A stretch of DNA of 64,000 nt from Sclerodactyla briareus (GCA_026419785.1 JAODTK010000123.1:124001-188000); one strand, 5' to 3'; positions 50,222 through 61,645 are shown, numbered from the stretch's first letter. The notes: generated by a model from the sequence alone, not told the origin. Made by a program: numbers and translations.

Positions 50222-50528
50222 TCACAGAGTGGTTGGTACAATTGGTAGAGCGTCGGCCTTCCACCCGGAAGACTGGTGTGCGATTCCACCGGGTGGGTCA
50301 TACCAAAGACTTTGAAAATGGTATCTGTTGCCTTCTCGCGGAACTGGCTCAGCACAGGTATTGGAGCAAGGGAACTAAGGAGGGGTAGGCAAATTGCTGT
50401 CTACGTGTGATTACCCCAACCCCACATTAAGGTACTGCCAAAGAGGCATTGCCTTATTCCGAGTACTTGCTGAAGGATTGGAACTGACAAAATTGGCAGT
50501 ATCCAGGCCTGCACCCTTGCAGGGCCTT
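50222..50528 (+). mobile_element. tRNA-derived SINE, plus strand (reference copy)
   Basis: TGGTACAATTGGTAGAGCGT (A-box region), CCACCCGGAAGACTGG, GTGCGATTCCACC (mutated B-box), GGTGGGTCATACCAAAGACT, GAAAATGGTATCTGTTGCC, TTGGAGCAAGGGA, GTGATTACCCCAACCCCACA, AAGGTACTGCCAAAGAGGCA, ending near CTGCACCCTTGCAGGGCC. It is the most complete copy and was used here to recognise the others. It has no coding capacity. Confidence 0.82.
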
Positions 50529-51463
50529 GAATGGTTGGTCTATGCCAGGCAAGTATACCATATTTCTTTTTTTTCATCATTGAGACTCATGGTCAGCAGG
50601 ATGAATTATGGAGTGAAGCAATACTGATAACATAAACGTGACCTTTGTCAGAGCTCCTGAATTCATTCCGGAGATTACACTAGGCACAACATATTCGTTA
50701 ATCAGAGAACCACAACGGTTGATGATTTCTCGTCAAATACAGACGTAACGGTTGATTGAACTCTTCTCTTAAAAATGATGGAAAAATTGCTTGCAAACCA
50801 AAAGAAAATAGTTCTACAAATATTATTTAGAGTGGGTTTAATCATTTCTAAACTAATATTGACCACATTTTAATTTCTTCAGTATTTGAAATTTTACTCA
50901 CAAGTTTTGAGACATTTTGTTCGAACTCTGAGGGCGCTACGGGACCTGTTGGAGTCGGATTCCATGCCGTAGTATAAAACTTGGTCATATATCACAACAA
51001 ACCGTCATTGCATGGTGTGTTTCTCTGGCAGGGACCACCTTGGACAGTTTGGATACCAGATGCGTCGTCAAAAAGTGAATTTTGCAATAGCCACACGGCT
51101 GTCCCAGCTAGCGGGCCCCAACCACTAGGTTAATACCTGATAAAGCTATTCAGTGTATAATGTTAAAGGCTGTCATCGCGCTGCCATCTCCAGGTTCTCC
51201 ACGTTGGCTCGTACTGAAGTACAGTAACACACACATACATGGCAATGGAAGAAGGCGATGAACTTGGCTGAAATCTCTTGTTAAGTGGCCTGAGTCCTTT
51301 TTTCCTGTCCCATATGCTAGTTGTTGTGAGAGAGATAGGAATGGTCCCTGAAACAATGGAGGGATTCATGGTTGAACAGAGAGGACAGTGAATGAAAACA
51401 GAGGGTGGGCCTCAGCACACCTGAGCCGAAAACTCTCTGTCTTGGCAGAACTTAATTAAATCT
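50529..51463. other. Low-copy DNA left of the LINE remnant
   Basis: If the LINE copy at 51464 extended leftward, its reverse-transcriptase domain would be expected here. I find no open frame or RT motif, so the copy seems 5'-truncated or too decayed to read. Confidence 0.35.
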
Positions 51464-51743
51464 GTTACAGGTCCTCACAGGACAGTTGTAATCTTCAGAA
51501 ACACTGTCTGTAAAACCATGGATCGAACAAGAACACCAACCTGCCCGAAATGTGGGAATGAAGAGGAAACCCCTGACCACTATGTAGGCAGGTGTACCTT
51601 CTATCAGGGGTTTTTTTTATCCGGTATCGGAACGAATATCTGAAAACCACCACTAGTCAAAATTCAAACCAATTCATCCCATGTTCTGAAAGAAAGCCAG
51701 GAGGCTTTCTGTCACTAAGCCAGGAGGCTTAGTGATTCCTTGA
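51464..51743 (+). pseudogene. C-terminal end of a LINE ORF2 (decayed)
   Basis: The frame from 51464 to the stop at 51641-51643 ends in a cysteine-rich motif, CPKCGNEEETPDHYVGRC (C-x2-C...H-x4-C), preceded by basic residues. This pattern is typical of the extreme C-terminus of many non-LTR retrotransposon ORF2 proteins, beyond the reverse transcriptase. After a frame change the sequence reads ARRLSVTKPGGLVIP and a stop (51741-51743). The same C-terminal words recur as RKPKGLVIP-stop (about 56704-56733) and RKPKDLVIP-stop (about 57966-57995). No upstream reverse-transcriptase or endonuclease motif is readable. The clade (CR1, RTE, Jockey and so on) cannot be fixed from the tail. The codons AAGCC-AGGA-GGCTT at the end also form a small hairpin. 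Confidence 0.72.
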
Positions 51744-52040
51744 CTTCATCTCTATAACCTATGACCAAATACATCGAACGAATATATAGTGGGATGATAA
51801 ACCAACCAAACTTACAGCTCGATAGAACCAAGAGTTCCAGACTAATCGTGTCCCCACACGGTTTCTCATCTTTGTCCTCTGTGACTCAAAGATCTTTGAC
51901 CTGATCCCAAAATAATAGGGACCATGTATTCCTATGAGGAACCCACATACCAAGTATGAGCTTGATCCACAAGGTGTGGTCAAGTTATTGGTTACAAGCT
52001 AAAATTGGCCAAAAATATCATTTTTTCACAATTTCCCCAT
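51744..52040 (+). mobile_element. 3' UTR of the LINE, single repeat unit
   Basis: Directly after the LINE stop come CTTTGTCCTCTGTGACTCA, TTTGACCTGATCCCAAAATA, AGGGACCATGTATTCC, CACATACCAAGTATGAGCTT and GCTAAAATTGGCCAAAAATA. These are the same ordered words as one unit of the 54.8-60.4 kb arrays. This copy therefore ties the tandem unit to a LINE transcript's 3' UTR. The CA-rich end and hairpin are not seen, so the 3' end is lost or diverged. Confidence 0.65.
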
Positions 52041-53380
52041 TTTTTGGACAAGAGTTCATTCATGGCAGCCCTCAAAGGAATTGTTATATTTTGAACTCCC
52101 AAATCAATTTTTCTAGGAGGTTCCTGCGTCTTGAAAATTTTAAACAACAGAAATTTTCGAATACGATCTTTCACAAAGCTAGCCCTCCATTGGGAAGCAT
52201 ACATCAAGCAATGCGTCTCCAGGCCCCATTGTTGTTCACTCAATTGTCTATCGACAATCATTGAAGGTCAGTGAAAAATCATACTGACTGACCTCAGTGA
52301 AACATGCATGCATTGCCTCTCTATCCTCCCAATAGTGAATTTTCTGTCCCTGCAGTTTTTCCCTCGTCCTTGTTCCCCCGCGCACAAATTTCCAGACAAT
52401 GTGCGGTCAATTTCCCCATTTTGTACCCAGTGCCCTCCAATTGATCCCGTTCCATGACAGTGCACTTACCACAGCATGGGGGGAACCCTGACAGCCATTC
52501 TCGGAAGTTTGTGATAATAATCATAATTGAATTCATGGGGCCTAGAAGGGGTTTATTCCATCAATGGGAAAAAAAAGAAGTGAGCGACACAGACCTGTTG
52601 GTGACTAAATATTAACCAGTTGAATGGGGACAATTCCATACGGAGGAATATGCTGAAGGTCCTCACAATACTTAATTTAGGTATGGGATCTTGAAATGTT
52701 CAGAATCTCATACTTTGCACTACTGTGCCCCAGATGTAACCTAATTGAGGTTCAAGTACACGTGCTAGGAAGACCAGTATGTAAACAAATCAATCACTTG
52801 TAGCTTTTTATTTCTTCAGTTTTCACTCAATTATTGGCACTTTTATTCATTACCAAATAAATTTATTACTTCTGGAATTTCATATCAGCATGCTGAGCAT
52901 TTATTTTGGTAAGCTCTGACAAACAGTTCTTGTATGCTGTACATATTTTGCCTAAAAATGTGTTTGGTACCCTATTAACCTCCAACTTTAGCATTGTCTC
53001 ATTTTAAACTCTTTGTCATATTATCAAACCTTGACTTTGAATTGGTTTTTATTGTCTCCTGATTACCCCATATAACAATACGTGATTCGGAAAGCACATT
53101 CCTTTAATAGGCAATCTCCCGATATTGTAATTCATTCCGTCTTGGAATGGTTCCTGTTATGGTATGGATCTCTTTCCAAAACACTTCCCCACCACGGAGA
53201 TGAGAGGTAACATCTCTGAGATGTATCTATCTATACACACCGCCCGGGCTGCCAACACGAAAACAGCAAGTTCAGGCCCCGCCATCGAGTAAACACTCAA
53301 GATGTAATTTAGGACCCCACTTGGCTGATGTACCAGATCAGGGGACGGATACCTCAGATAGGATCAGGCCATGACATCAG
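52041..53380. other. A/T-rich low-copy DNA
   Basis: No supported gene or repeat. Overlapping 65-102-codon openings on both strands near 51956-52536 show no domain. Confidence 0.4.
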
Positions 53381-53592
53381 AATTTCTGCCATCCCTGAAT
53401 TGAATCACACCTGGTTTTCACTGAGTCCTGGCAGCTCAAAACAATATAATACTAAGAACGCTTCAATTCTCGAATATATTTCAAGGAATTTCTGCCAGCC
53501 CTGAATTGAATCACACCTGGAGTTGAGTTTTGAGCCTGGCGCTCAATACTAAGAACGATTCAATTCTTGAATGCATGTTTCAAAAAAACCTC
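53381..53592 (+). repeat. Two-copy tandem duplication, ~106 bp
   Basis: AATTTCTGCC followed by ATCCCTGAATTGAATCACAC starts at 53381 and recurs at 53487. Both copies continue with CTGGCAGCTCA-like, AATACTAAGAACG and TTCAATTCT-GAAT words. The copies differ by small indels. Confidence 0.85.
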
Positions 53593-54845
53593 CCCCCCCC
53601 CCTCCCCACCAACCCCTGAAAGACCCCACTCACTTTCAAAATTGAAGACCTTTTTTAAACAGCATTTGAGGACATCGTCTATTGCCTATTTGATTGGTCA
53701 GTTAACTGTAATAGCTAACATGTACTGACCTATCCCAGAGTAATAATGTAAAGCTGCTATGGAGATTCTGTGGACTCATACCATTTCACAGATGTATTTG
53801 ACCCTTCAACAAGCTAAAAATTGAATTGAGAGCCGCTTTATTGTCGCCTCCAATTTATTTTCTGGAAGCGGCCACCAGGGATGTCACCAATCTTTTGATT
53901 CAGGATTGGGGAGGGGAGCGGGGGAATGCGAGGCGTCTTAAGTCAGGGCCTTAGCCAGGAATTCGAAATAGAGTGTCTCATGTGAACGATGAAAATCACA
54001 ATAGCACAAATGCACTTGCAAATCGCGGGCACCAGTGTGGAGCGCGGATCGAGACCAAAAGATGCCAGTTTTGGGGAGTCAAGACAGCAACTAGGCATGT
54101 CATTTTATGCCCACTGCACTTCAAAAAGCAATATTTCATTGCTGACTGAGGAAATCGTTGACCACCACCCAACCAAAAAAAAAAAAAAAAAAAAATAGTG
54201 GCCGTCTCACAGAAAATCGTCCGTCCCCATCAGTGTCCCGGCCGTCTCCTGACGTGAGATGCCCTCTGGCTAAGCCCTTTACTGAAGGGGGGGTATTGGA
54301 CACCTCAGTTGTTTTTGAGGCATTTTGAAATTTATTGAGAGACAGAGAGCTATAACTGAGTCAGCATACAATGACTAATATGATAAGATTTTATAAGTCA
54401 ATCACAATTACTGCACTTGCAAGAAAGAAAGATACAATGACTGTTACTGTGGAGAGAGAAGGAGGCCAGCAGAGTAAAGTCTAATTATGAAAGGGGGGGG
54501 GGGCACATTGTTTCACTGGATATCTTGTTGCATAGTCTCAGTCATGCTTCCACCACCTGTTACTGTATGTACTTGTTTTCATAATGTATATGGAAATACA
54601 GAGTGAAAAGAAAAATGTAGAGCATTACGCTTCATTTTTAAATTTTAGAAAACATTCAAAGCATTGTATCATTGGTAAGGTAATATGCTAATGTAAAAAT
54701 ATCCTTGAAAGGCGCACTACGATTTAAAAACCATCCCAACATTGTTGTACATGTGTTGTACAATGTATGATTACAAGCAAATGGGAACACTTCAGTAAAA
54801 GTGGAAAGAATAAGGGAACTACAAAATGGTTTTCAGTTTATATTT
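53593..54845. other. Low-copy DNA with homopolymers
   Basis: C-rich run near 53590-53612, an A run at about 54174-54195 and a G run near 54494-54504. The A run might be the tail of a retrotransposed sequence, but no body is recognised. No gene supported. Confidence 0.35.
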
Positions 54846-55905
54846 TACCAGGAAAGCCAAAGCTCTGAGTGATCCTGGACTTTTCTGACAACTATAGCCA
54901 GACACAAGGACCCAAATGGGAGATTGCACGCTCATTATGGGAAAACCATAACGTCTGACAAATTTTCCCAACCCAACCAATAGGGCTCCTATCTCGTGAT
55001 AAGGGAACGCTACACATAAATTTCAAGGTTTTCAGGACTCTGACCTTGGCTGACCTCAAATGAACTCTGACCTGACAAAAAAACAATGGAAACAATAGGG
55101 TTTTAATTACTATCATTAGGTACACATACCAAAGGCATGAGCTCCATCCATTTGGGTTGGAGTCGAGTTATCGTTGTTTACAAGTCAAAATTGGTTCGGA
55201 ATATTCACTTTGCACAATTTCATATTCTTGGACCAAAAAAATCACACTTCGAACCTGGGACCCAAACAACAATAGGGTTTCTGTTTTACTACCCATTAAG
55301 GAAAGCTACACACGAATTCACAACCTGATCAGACCAACGGTTATGGACTTATTGTGTTTATCAAGGTTTTCAGATTTTGACCTCTGTTGACCTCAGATGA
55401 CCTCTGACTTGACCCCAACAAACCCGTAGGGTTCATGTACTCATAATTAAGGAACCACACTAACCAAGAATGAGCTTCAACCATCCAGGTGGGGTGGAGT
55501 TATCGTGTTTACAAGCCAAAATTTGCCAAAAGTATTGACTTTTCGCACAATTTTTCATTTCGACCAAAATTCACCCCGACCTGAACCAAACACAATAGGG
55601 TTCGTTGACTCCCCATAAGAAAGCAAACCAGAGTTCAATCTGATCGGACCAACCAGTCTGGACTGATCTGTTTACAAGGTTTTCAGACTTGACCTCTGTT
55701 GACTCATATGACTCTGACTGACCCCAAAAACAATAGGGTTCATTGTACTCATCATGGCGGAAACACACATAACCGAGAATGGAGCTTCATCCATCCAGGC
55801 TGGGGTTGAGTTATCGTGTTCACAAGGATCGGGAAGCTGGGCGTCACACACACACACACGACGTGACTGCATAGATTCCTCCGACTTCGTCAAGGAATCA
55901 AAAAC
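54846..55905 (+). mobile_element. LINE 3' end, UTR array of ~3 units
   Basis: Begins with a diverged copy of the LINE tail (CCAGGAAAGCC...GAGTGATCCTGGAC, about 54850-54882), then about three units of period about 315 bp (CACATACCAAAGGCATGAGC-type block near 55120, 55450 and 55757). It continues with the CA-rich stretch near 55848 and ends with the hairpin GATTCCTCCGAC-TTC-GTCAAGGAATC (55874-55899). Perfect direct repeats of TGACCT with 4-base spacing lie at 55041-55056 and 55388-55403. Confidence 0.75.
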
Positions 55906-58070
55906 ATCGAAATCAACCACTGAGTGATTGTGGAAGCTGTTTCTATAGCTGTGGTGCTGGCCATGAACATCAGTCTCGTCCAAGACGCTCCGATTGTCGT
56001 TCCTCCATGCCCCTTATTTTGCGCAAAGACCCGCCTTTCCACTGCAAAACTCCCAGATTCATAAACATTCCTTGATCTGTGTCAATCCAACGTCTTGTAA
56101 ACTTCTTCTGATGGTCAGGTCATACCAATGGCTGTTCCATTTAGGCACTGTGCGATGAGGGAGCGCATCATCGCAACTTTACACAGTGAATATGGGACTA
56201 AAATTGAATAAATCCCTGGAGTCCCAGTTCTAACAGTTGTCAGTTACAATAGTGAATATTCATAGAAGCATTTAAACAAGTAGTGATTGGCTCCCTCATA
56301 TCATGAAGATTTCTGTTAAGCTGGAATGGGTGTGCAAAGGCTATTGCTGGACAATTAACCATACATATAAATTGTTTGGGTATCGGCAAATCCCTTGAGG
56401 GAAAAAACATCCTAACGAAAGACGTAGGTATTGGACAGGGAACTGTAACATGAGTTCATCTGCCCAGACCTCAGCCTATACGTCCGATACACAGACAAAG
56501 CTGAGTTCATAACAGGCTTAAGAATAAATCACTCCAGCAACTGCAAATGTGACTTCCCCTCTTCCTACAACCTTCAGTCTTTTCAAAGTCTAGAATCAAC
56601 AAGTGTCTCTCACTACTCTTTCAATTCTTTCTGAAGCGGGCCTCGTCATAGCTTTCAAGCCTGTGCGGGTTCTGACCGCCCATAGACAAAAAAAAAAAAA
56701 CACAGGAAGCCAAAAGGCTTAGTGATTCCTTGACACTGGGATAATGGGACATTGTGCAAGCTCATTATATGCAGGAGATGACATTTCTCACAGATCTCCC
56801 ATTTTTCACAAAAATTGCCACACCATTTTGACAAAACAGTAGGGTCCTGTACTCTCTGATGAGAAGACTACATACGAAATTTCAAATTGATCAGATCAAG
56901 CATCTGGACTTATAGTGTTTACAAGGTTCAGAATTGACCTCGGTTGACCTCTATGACCTCTGAATGACCCCTAAGAAAATAGGTTAATGTACTCATCATG
57001 GGGAACACACATAACAAGAATGACTTCAATCCACCAGGGGGTTGTTTGAAGTTATCGGGTTTCCAAGCTGGGCGTCACAAAAACACACAGACACCCACCA
57101 CACAACACACGACGGACTCCATAGATTCCTCTGGACTTCGTCAGAATCAAAAACATCGAAATCAACCATGAGGATTGTGGAAGTGTTTCTTATAGCGTCG
57201 CCCCGTGTGCTGTCACAATGAACATCAGTCCGTCCAAGAAACTCGATTGTGTTCTCCATGCCCCTTTAGTTGCGCAAAAGCTCAGTCCTTTCCACTGCAC
57301 AAACTCCCAGATTCATAAACATTCCTTGATCTGTCGTCATCCAAAAGTCTTGTCAAGACTATTATGGATGGTCAGGTCATACCAATTGGCTGTTCCATTT
57401 AGGCAATGTGCGATGAGGGAGCGCATAATCATCGCCACTTTACACAGTGAATATGGGACTAAAATTGAATAAATCCTCTGGAAGATGTCGCACAGTTCAA
57501 CAGTTGTCAGTTACAATAGTGAATATCATAGAAGGCATTGTAAAACATGTAGTGATGGCTCCCTCATATCATGAAGAATTCTGTTTACATGCTGGAAGTG
57601 TGAAAAGGCATTATTGCTGGACAATTAACCACTTACATATAACGGTTGGGTACGGCAATCCTTGAGGAAAAAAAAAAAAAAATCCTAACGAAAGACTTAG
57701 GTATTGGACAGGGAACTGTAACATGAGTTCAGCTGCCCAGAACTCAGGCCTTACTCCGAACACAGCACAGCTGAGTTCATAACAGGCTTAAGAATAAATC
57801 ACTCCAGCAACTGCAAATTTGATTCCCCTTTCTCAACCTCAGCTTTTCAAGTCTAGAATCAAAAGCTTGTCATCTCACTTACTCTTTCAATTCTGTCTGA
57901 AGCGGGCCCGTTATTAGGTTTCAAGCCTTTGCCTAGGTTCTTGCGCCATAGAAAAAAAAAGAACCAGGAAGCCAAAAGATTTAGTGATTCCTTGACACTG
58001 GGATAAAGGGACTTGTGCAAGCTCATTTAGAGGATATGACATTCTCACAGATTTTCCCATTTTTCAAAAA
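55560..58070 (+). repeat. Tandem duplication, ~1.25 kb period, two copies
   Basis: The block from about 55560 to 56815 recurs at about 56816-58070. Paired landmarks: GAACATCAGTC (about 55965 and 57220), GTGCGATGAGGGAGCGCAT (about 56150 and 57409), GGTATTGGACAGGGAACTG (about 56428 and 57689) and TTTTGACAAAACAGTAGGG (about 56826 and 58081). The copies differ by scattered substitutions and many one-base indels. Each contains one UTR segment, an approximately 700-bp block without recognisable coding, and one LINE-tail remnant. Confidence 0.85.
56698..57160 (+). mobile_element. LINE 3' end, UTR of one unit
   Basis: Starts with GGAAGCCAAAAGGCTTAGTG and ATTCCTTGA (reading RKPKGLVIP-stop), then one UTR unit with TGACCT at 56945-56950 and 56954-56959 (3-base spacing). 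A CA-rich stretch (about 57078-57108) and the terminal block CATAGATTCCTCTGGACTTC follow. An A run before the tail (about 56688-56701) may belong to an upstream insertion. Confidence 0.7.
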
Positions 58071-60395
58071 TTGACACCATTTTGACAAAACAGTAGGGGG
58101 GTTTCAATGTACTCTCTTGATGAGAAGACGACACATAAATTTCAACTGATCAGATCAAGCATCTGGACTTATCTGTTTGCCTCTGACCCTGACCCCAAAA
58201 AACAATAGGTTTGTACTCCCCATAAGAAAATACACACCAAACTACAGCTTCATCCGGACCGACTGTCTGTGAAACCTATCGTGTTAACAGGATTTCCACA
58301 CTTTGACCTCTGGTGAACCTCAGAGATTGGACATTTAACCTTGACCCCAAAACAATAGGGATCATTGTACTAAATATGGGGAACACACATACCAAGTATG
58401 AGCTTCTCCAGGCAGGTGGGGTCGAGGTAGGTTGTTTACAAGCCAAAATTGGACAAACATCAATTTTACCAATTCTAATTTCTTCTCAAAAAAGGTCCCC
58501 CAAAACAAACACCAAATAAAATAGGTTCTGTACCCACATTAGAAAGCTACACACCAAAACAGATCGGACCAAAGGTTCTTGAACTTATCAGGTTTACAAT
58601 GATTTCAGACTTGAATTCTGGTGACTCAGATGACATTTGACTCCGACCCCAAAACACTTAGGGATATGTACCTAAATATGGGGAACACACATACCAAGTA
58701 TGAGCCTCATTCATGCAGGTGGGGCCGAGTTAGGTTGTTTACAAGCCCGAAATTCGACAAAATATCAATTTTGGGACTATTCCCAATTCCTCCCAAAAAT
58801 GACCCCCAATCAACACACAAAACAGTATGGTTTCTTGTACTCCCCATACGAAGCTACACACAAATTTCAGCTTGATGGAAACCAACGTTTTGGACTATCG
58901 TGGTTAAAAGGATTTCAACTGACCTCTCCTGTGGACTCAGATAACTTTGAACTGGCACCAAAAACGGTAGGGATCATGTAATCATCATGGTGGACAAACA
59001 TACCAAGTATAAACTCAATTCATCCAGGTAGAGTTGAGTTAGTGTGTTAAAGCCACAAAAGTGGCCCAAAATGATATCAAGTTTTGAATATTCCTACTTT
59101 CTCCCAAAAATGACCCTCATCTACACCCAAAACATAGGGTTTTGTACTCCCCATAAGAAAGCTACACACCAAATGCAGCTTGATCGGTACAAAAACTGTT
59201 TTGGGACCTTATTGTGTTACAAGGATTTCAGACTTGACTCTGTGACCTCAGATGACCTGTGACCCTGACCCAAAAACACTGGGATTCATGTACTCATCAT
59301 GGGGAAAGACCATAATAAGTATGAGCTCAATCCATCCAGGTGGGTTGAGTCGTGGTGTTTAATGCCAAAATTGGCCAAAATATCAATTTTTGACTATTTC
59401 TAATTCCTCCCAAAAAATGACCCCCCAATGGACACCAAAAACAATTAGGTCTTGTACTCCCCATAATGAAAGCTACACACCAAATTTCAGCTTGCTCGGA
59501 CAACTGTTGTTGGACTTATCGTGTTACAAGGATTTCAGTGGACTTGACCTCTGGTGACTCAAGATGACCTTTGACCTGACCCCAAAACAATAGGGATCAT
59601 GTACTATTCATGGGAACGGACACATACCAAGGATGAGCTTCATCCTCGCGTGGGCGGAGTTATCGTGTTTCAAGCCAAATTGGCCAAAATATCAAATTTT
59701 GACTATTTCCTAATTTCTCCCAAAAAATGACCCTCAATCAACACCGAAAACAATAGGGTTCTTGTACTCCCCATAAGAAAGCTACACACCAAATTTCAGC
59801 TTGATCGACCAACTGTTTTGGACTTATCGGTTACAAGGATTTCAGACTTTGACCCTCTGGTTACCTCAGATGACCTTGACCTGATCCCAAAACAATTAGG
59901 GATCATGTACTATCATGGGGAACACACATACCAAGTATAAACTCAACATCCAGGAGGGTTGAGTTAGTGTATTTACAAGCCAAACTTGGCCAAACTATCA
60001 TTTTTGACTATTTCCTAATTTCTCCCAAAAAATGACCCTCAATCAACACCCAAAACAATAGGGTTCTTGTAATCTCATAAGAAAGTAAACACCAAATTTC
60101 AGCTTGATTGGACCAACTGGTTGGAATTATTGTGTTACAAGGATTTTAGAATTGACCCTCTGATGACTCAGATGACCTTTGAACTGGACCCAAAACAATA
60201 GGGGGGAATCATGTAATCATAATGGGGAACACACATACCAAGTATGAGTTCAATCATCCGGTGGGGTCGAGTTAGGGTGTTTACAAGCAAAAGCGTCACA
60301 CCACATACACACACACACACACACACATACACACATACTACAATGACTACATAGATCTGACATTGTCAAGGAGGAATCAAAAAACCTGGGATACT
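57958..60395 (+). mobile_element. LINE 3' end, UTR array of ~7 units
   Basis: Starts with the tail remnant (reading RKPKDLVIP-stop), then about seven head-to-tail units marked by GGGAACACACATACCAAG-type blocks near 58378, 58680, 58985, 59300, 59610, 59920 and 60225, period about 305 bp. It ends with a pure CA run (about 60305-60327) and a diverged terminal block (ATAGATCTGACATTGTCAAG). A perfect TGACCTTTGACCT is at 59565-59577. Each unit is itself a dimer of two related halves (see findings). Confidence 0.85.
59565..59577 (-). promoter_or_regulatory. Perfect DR1 half-site pair in the repeat
   Basis: TGACCTTTGACCT reads AGGTCAAAGGTCA on the minus strand: two AGGTCA half-sites separated by one base, the classical DR1 consensus bound by RXR heterodimers, HNF4 and COUP-type receptors. 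The pair recurs imperfectly in neighbouring units. The sequence match is certain; any binding is untested. Confidence 0.4.
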
Positions 60396-61229
60396 TTAAA
60401 TAAATTACATGGCGATAAAAGCATGATGAGACAAAGCCAACTGAATGGAGACATTAATTAAATTGTGTTTCCCACGATATGGTCTTATTCCATATAAGGT
60501 GACAAAATTCAGTGCCATGTATTGCTTCTTCTCGCAAGGAGGGAGCTTCCGAAAAGGATAAAGTGCGAGGGCCCAATGGTGCACAGTTCCTAAACAGAGA
60601 CAGCAGCAATACTGGAAACTCCTCGCTAAGAGGAAGATTATACTAAGAAATAATAATCAGGAATGCGTTGATGTCAACCAGCGCGTGGGCTGGGAGCCAA
60701 AAATGGGATTCATAATTACGAGATGGCAGACAATGGACCCCATATAATGATTGTAAACCCTTGCTAACAAGTTAGATTAGAGTTAGACCAACCCGAGTGT
60801 GGAAAACTGAGATCATGGGGAAAATCCCCACTGATCAGGGTACAATAAACTCCAACAATCTAACATGTTCACCATTCTAAGATATGATGCGCGTTAGAAA
60901 AATATTATTAGGCAAGGCAGATATGTGGGCATTACAGGAAACAGACGCAATGAGATGGAATGCCACAGGTATGATGCACAATATGCCTATTTCGCTAGCA
61001 ACATACTGAAATGCTCAGTATACGGCGTCCCATGGGCGTTTATTAGTGGACATTGACTAAACGGCAGTTCGCCTGCGGACACACAATGAATTGTCACCGG
61101 AGAATATATTTGGTCGCGACTTCCGCAAAGAACGGTCTGCAGATTCCCTTATTCGCGTGCCAAGTAAAAGCACTCAGCCGATCTCATTGCTTCCTCATTG
61201 ATTGAATCGAGATGAGCATTGCTGTGCCC
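60396..61229. other. Low-copy DNA, no supported gene
   Basis: No opening of 60 codons or more on either strand, and no repeat recognised. Confidence 0.4.
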
Positions 61230-61645
61230 CGAGTCCAGAACAATAAATAGATTACTGTACTTCATAGAGGGAACTTAATGTCAAGTGAGAGAATCATCTA
61301 TTCTGGTTGGGGGTGGGTCTTGTTATTACAAGCTAAATAAGCCAAAACAATTTTATCATAATTTCGTCAATTTTTTTTTACCAAGAAAAAGCCCTTGGTT
61401 CTCACACCCAAATAAATGACACTAAAAACAATACCGTTTCTTGAAAACTCTCCATGGGGAAGAAGCATATAAAATTCAGCTTGAATCAGACCAAACATTT
61501 AGGATCATTGTTGCCATAGACTTCAGATGACCGTTTACTCAACATATTAAACGATAGGGATAATGTACTCAGGGAACCCACCTACCAAGTATGAGATCAT
61601 GAGGTGGGGGTTGAGTTATTGTGTCCCAAGCTACAATCCCGCCAA
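61230..61645 (+). mobile_element. Decayed LINE 3' UTR fragment
   Basis: Two partial units in the family's order: AAGCTAAATAAGCCAAAACA, CACACCCAAATAAATGACAC, AAAACAATACCGTTTCTTG, AATTCAGCTTGAATCAGACC, CTTCAGATGACCG, ACGATAGGGATAATGTACTC, CCTACCAAGTATGAG and GGGGGTTGAGTTATTGTG. More diverged than the main arrays. Neither the ORF2 tail nor the terminal hairpin is present. Confidence 0.6.

Noticed and set aside
54174-54195. Poly(A) tail of a retrocopy
   Set aside because: The 21-22 A run has no recognisable body upstream and no flanking target duplication.
55970-56690. LINE coding sequence in the block before the tail
   Set aside because: I expected ORF2 sequence upstream of RKPKGLVIP, but no frame stays open and no RT or zinc-finger motif appears; an A run separates it from the tail.
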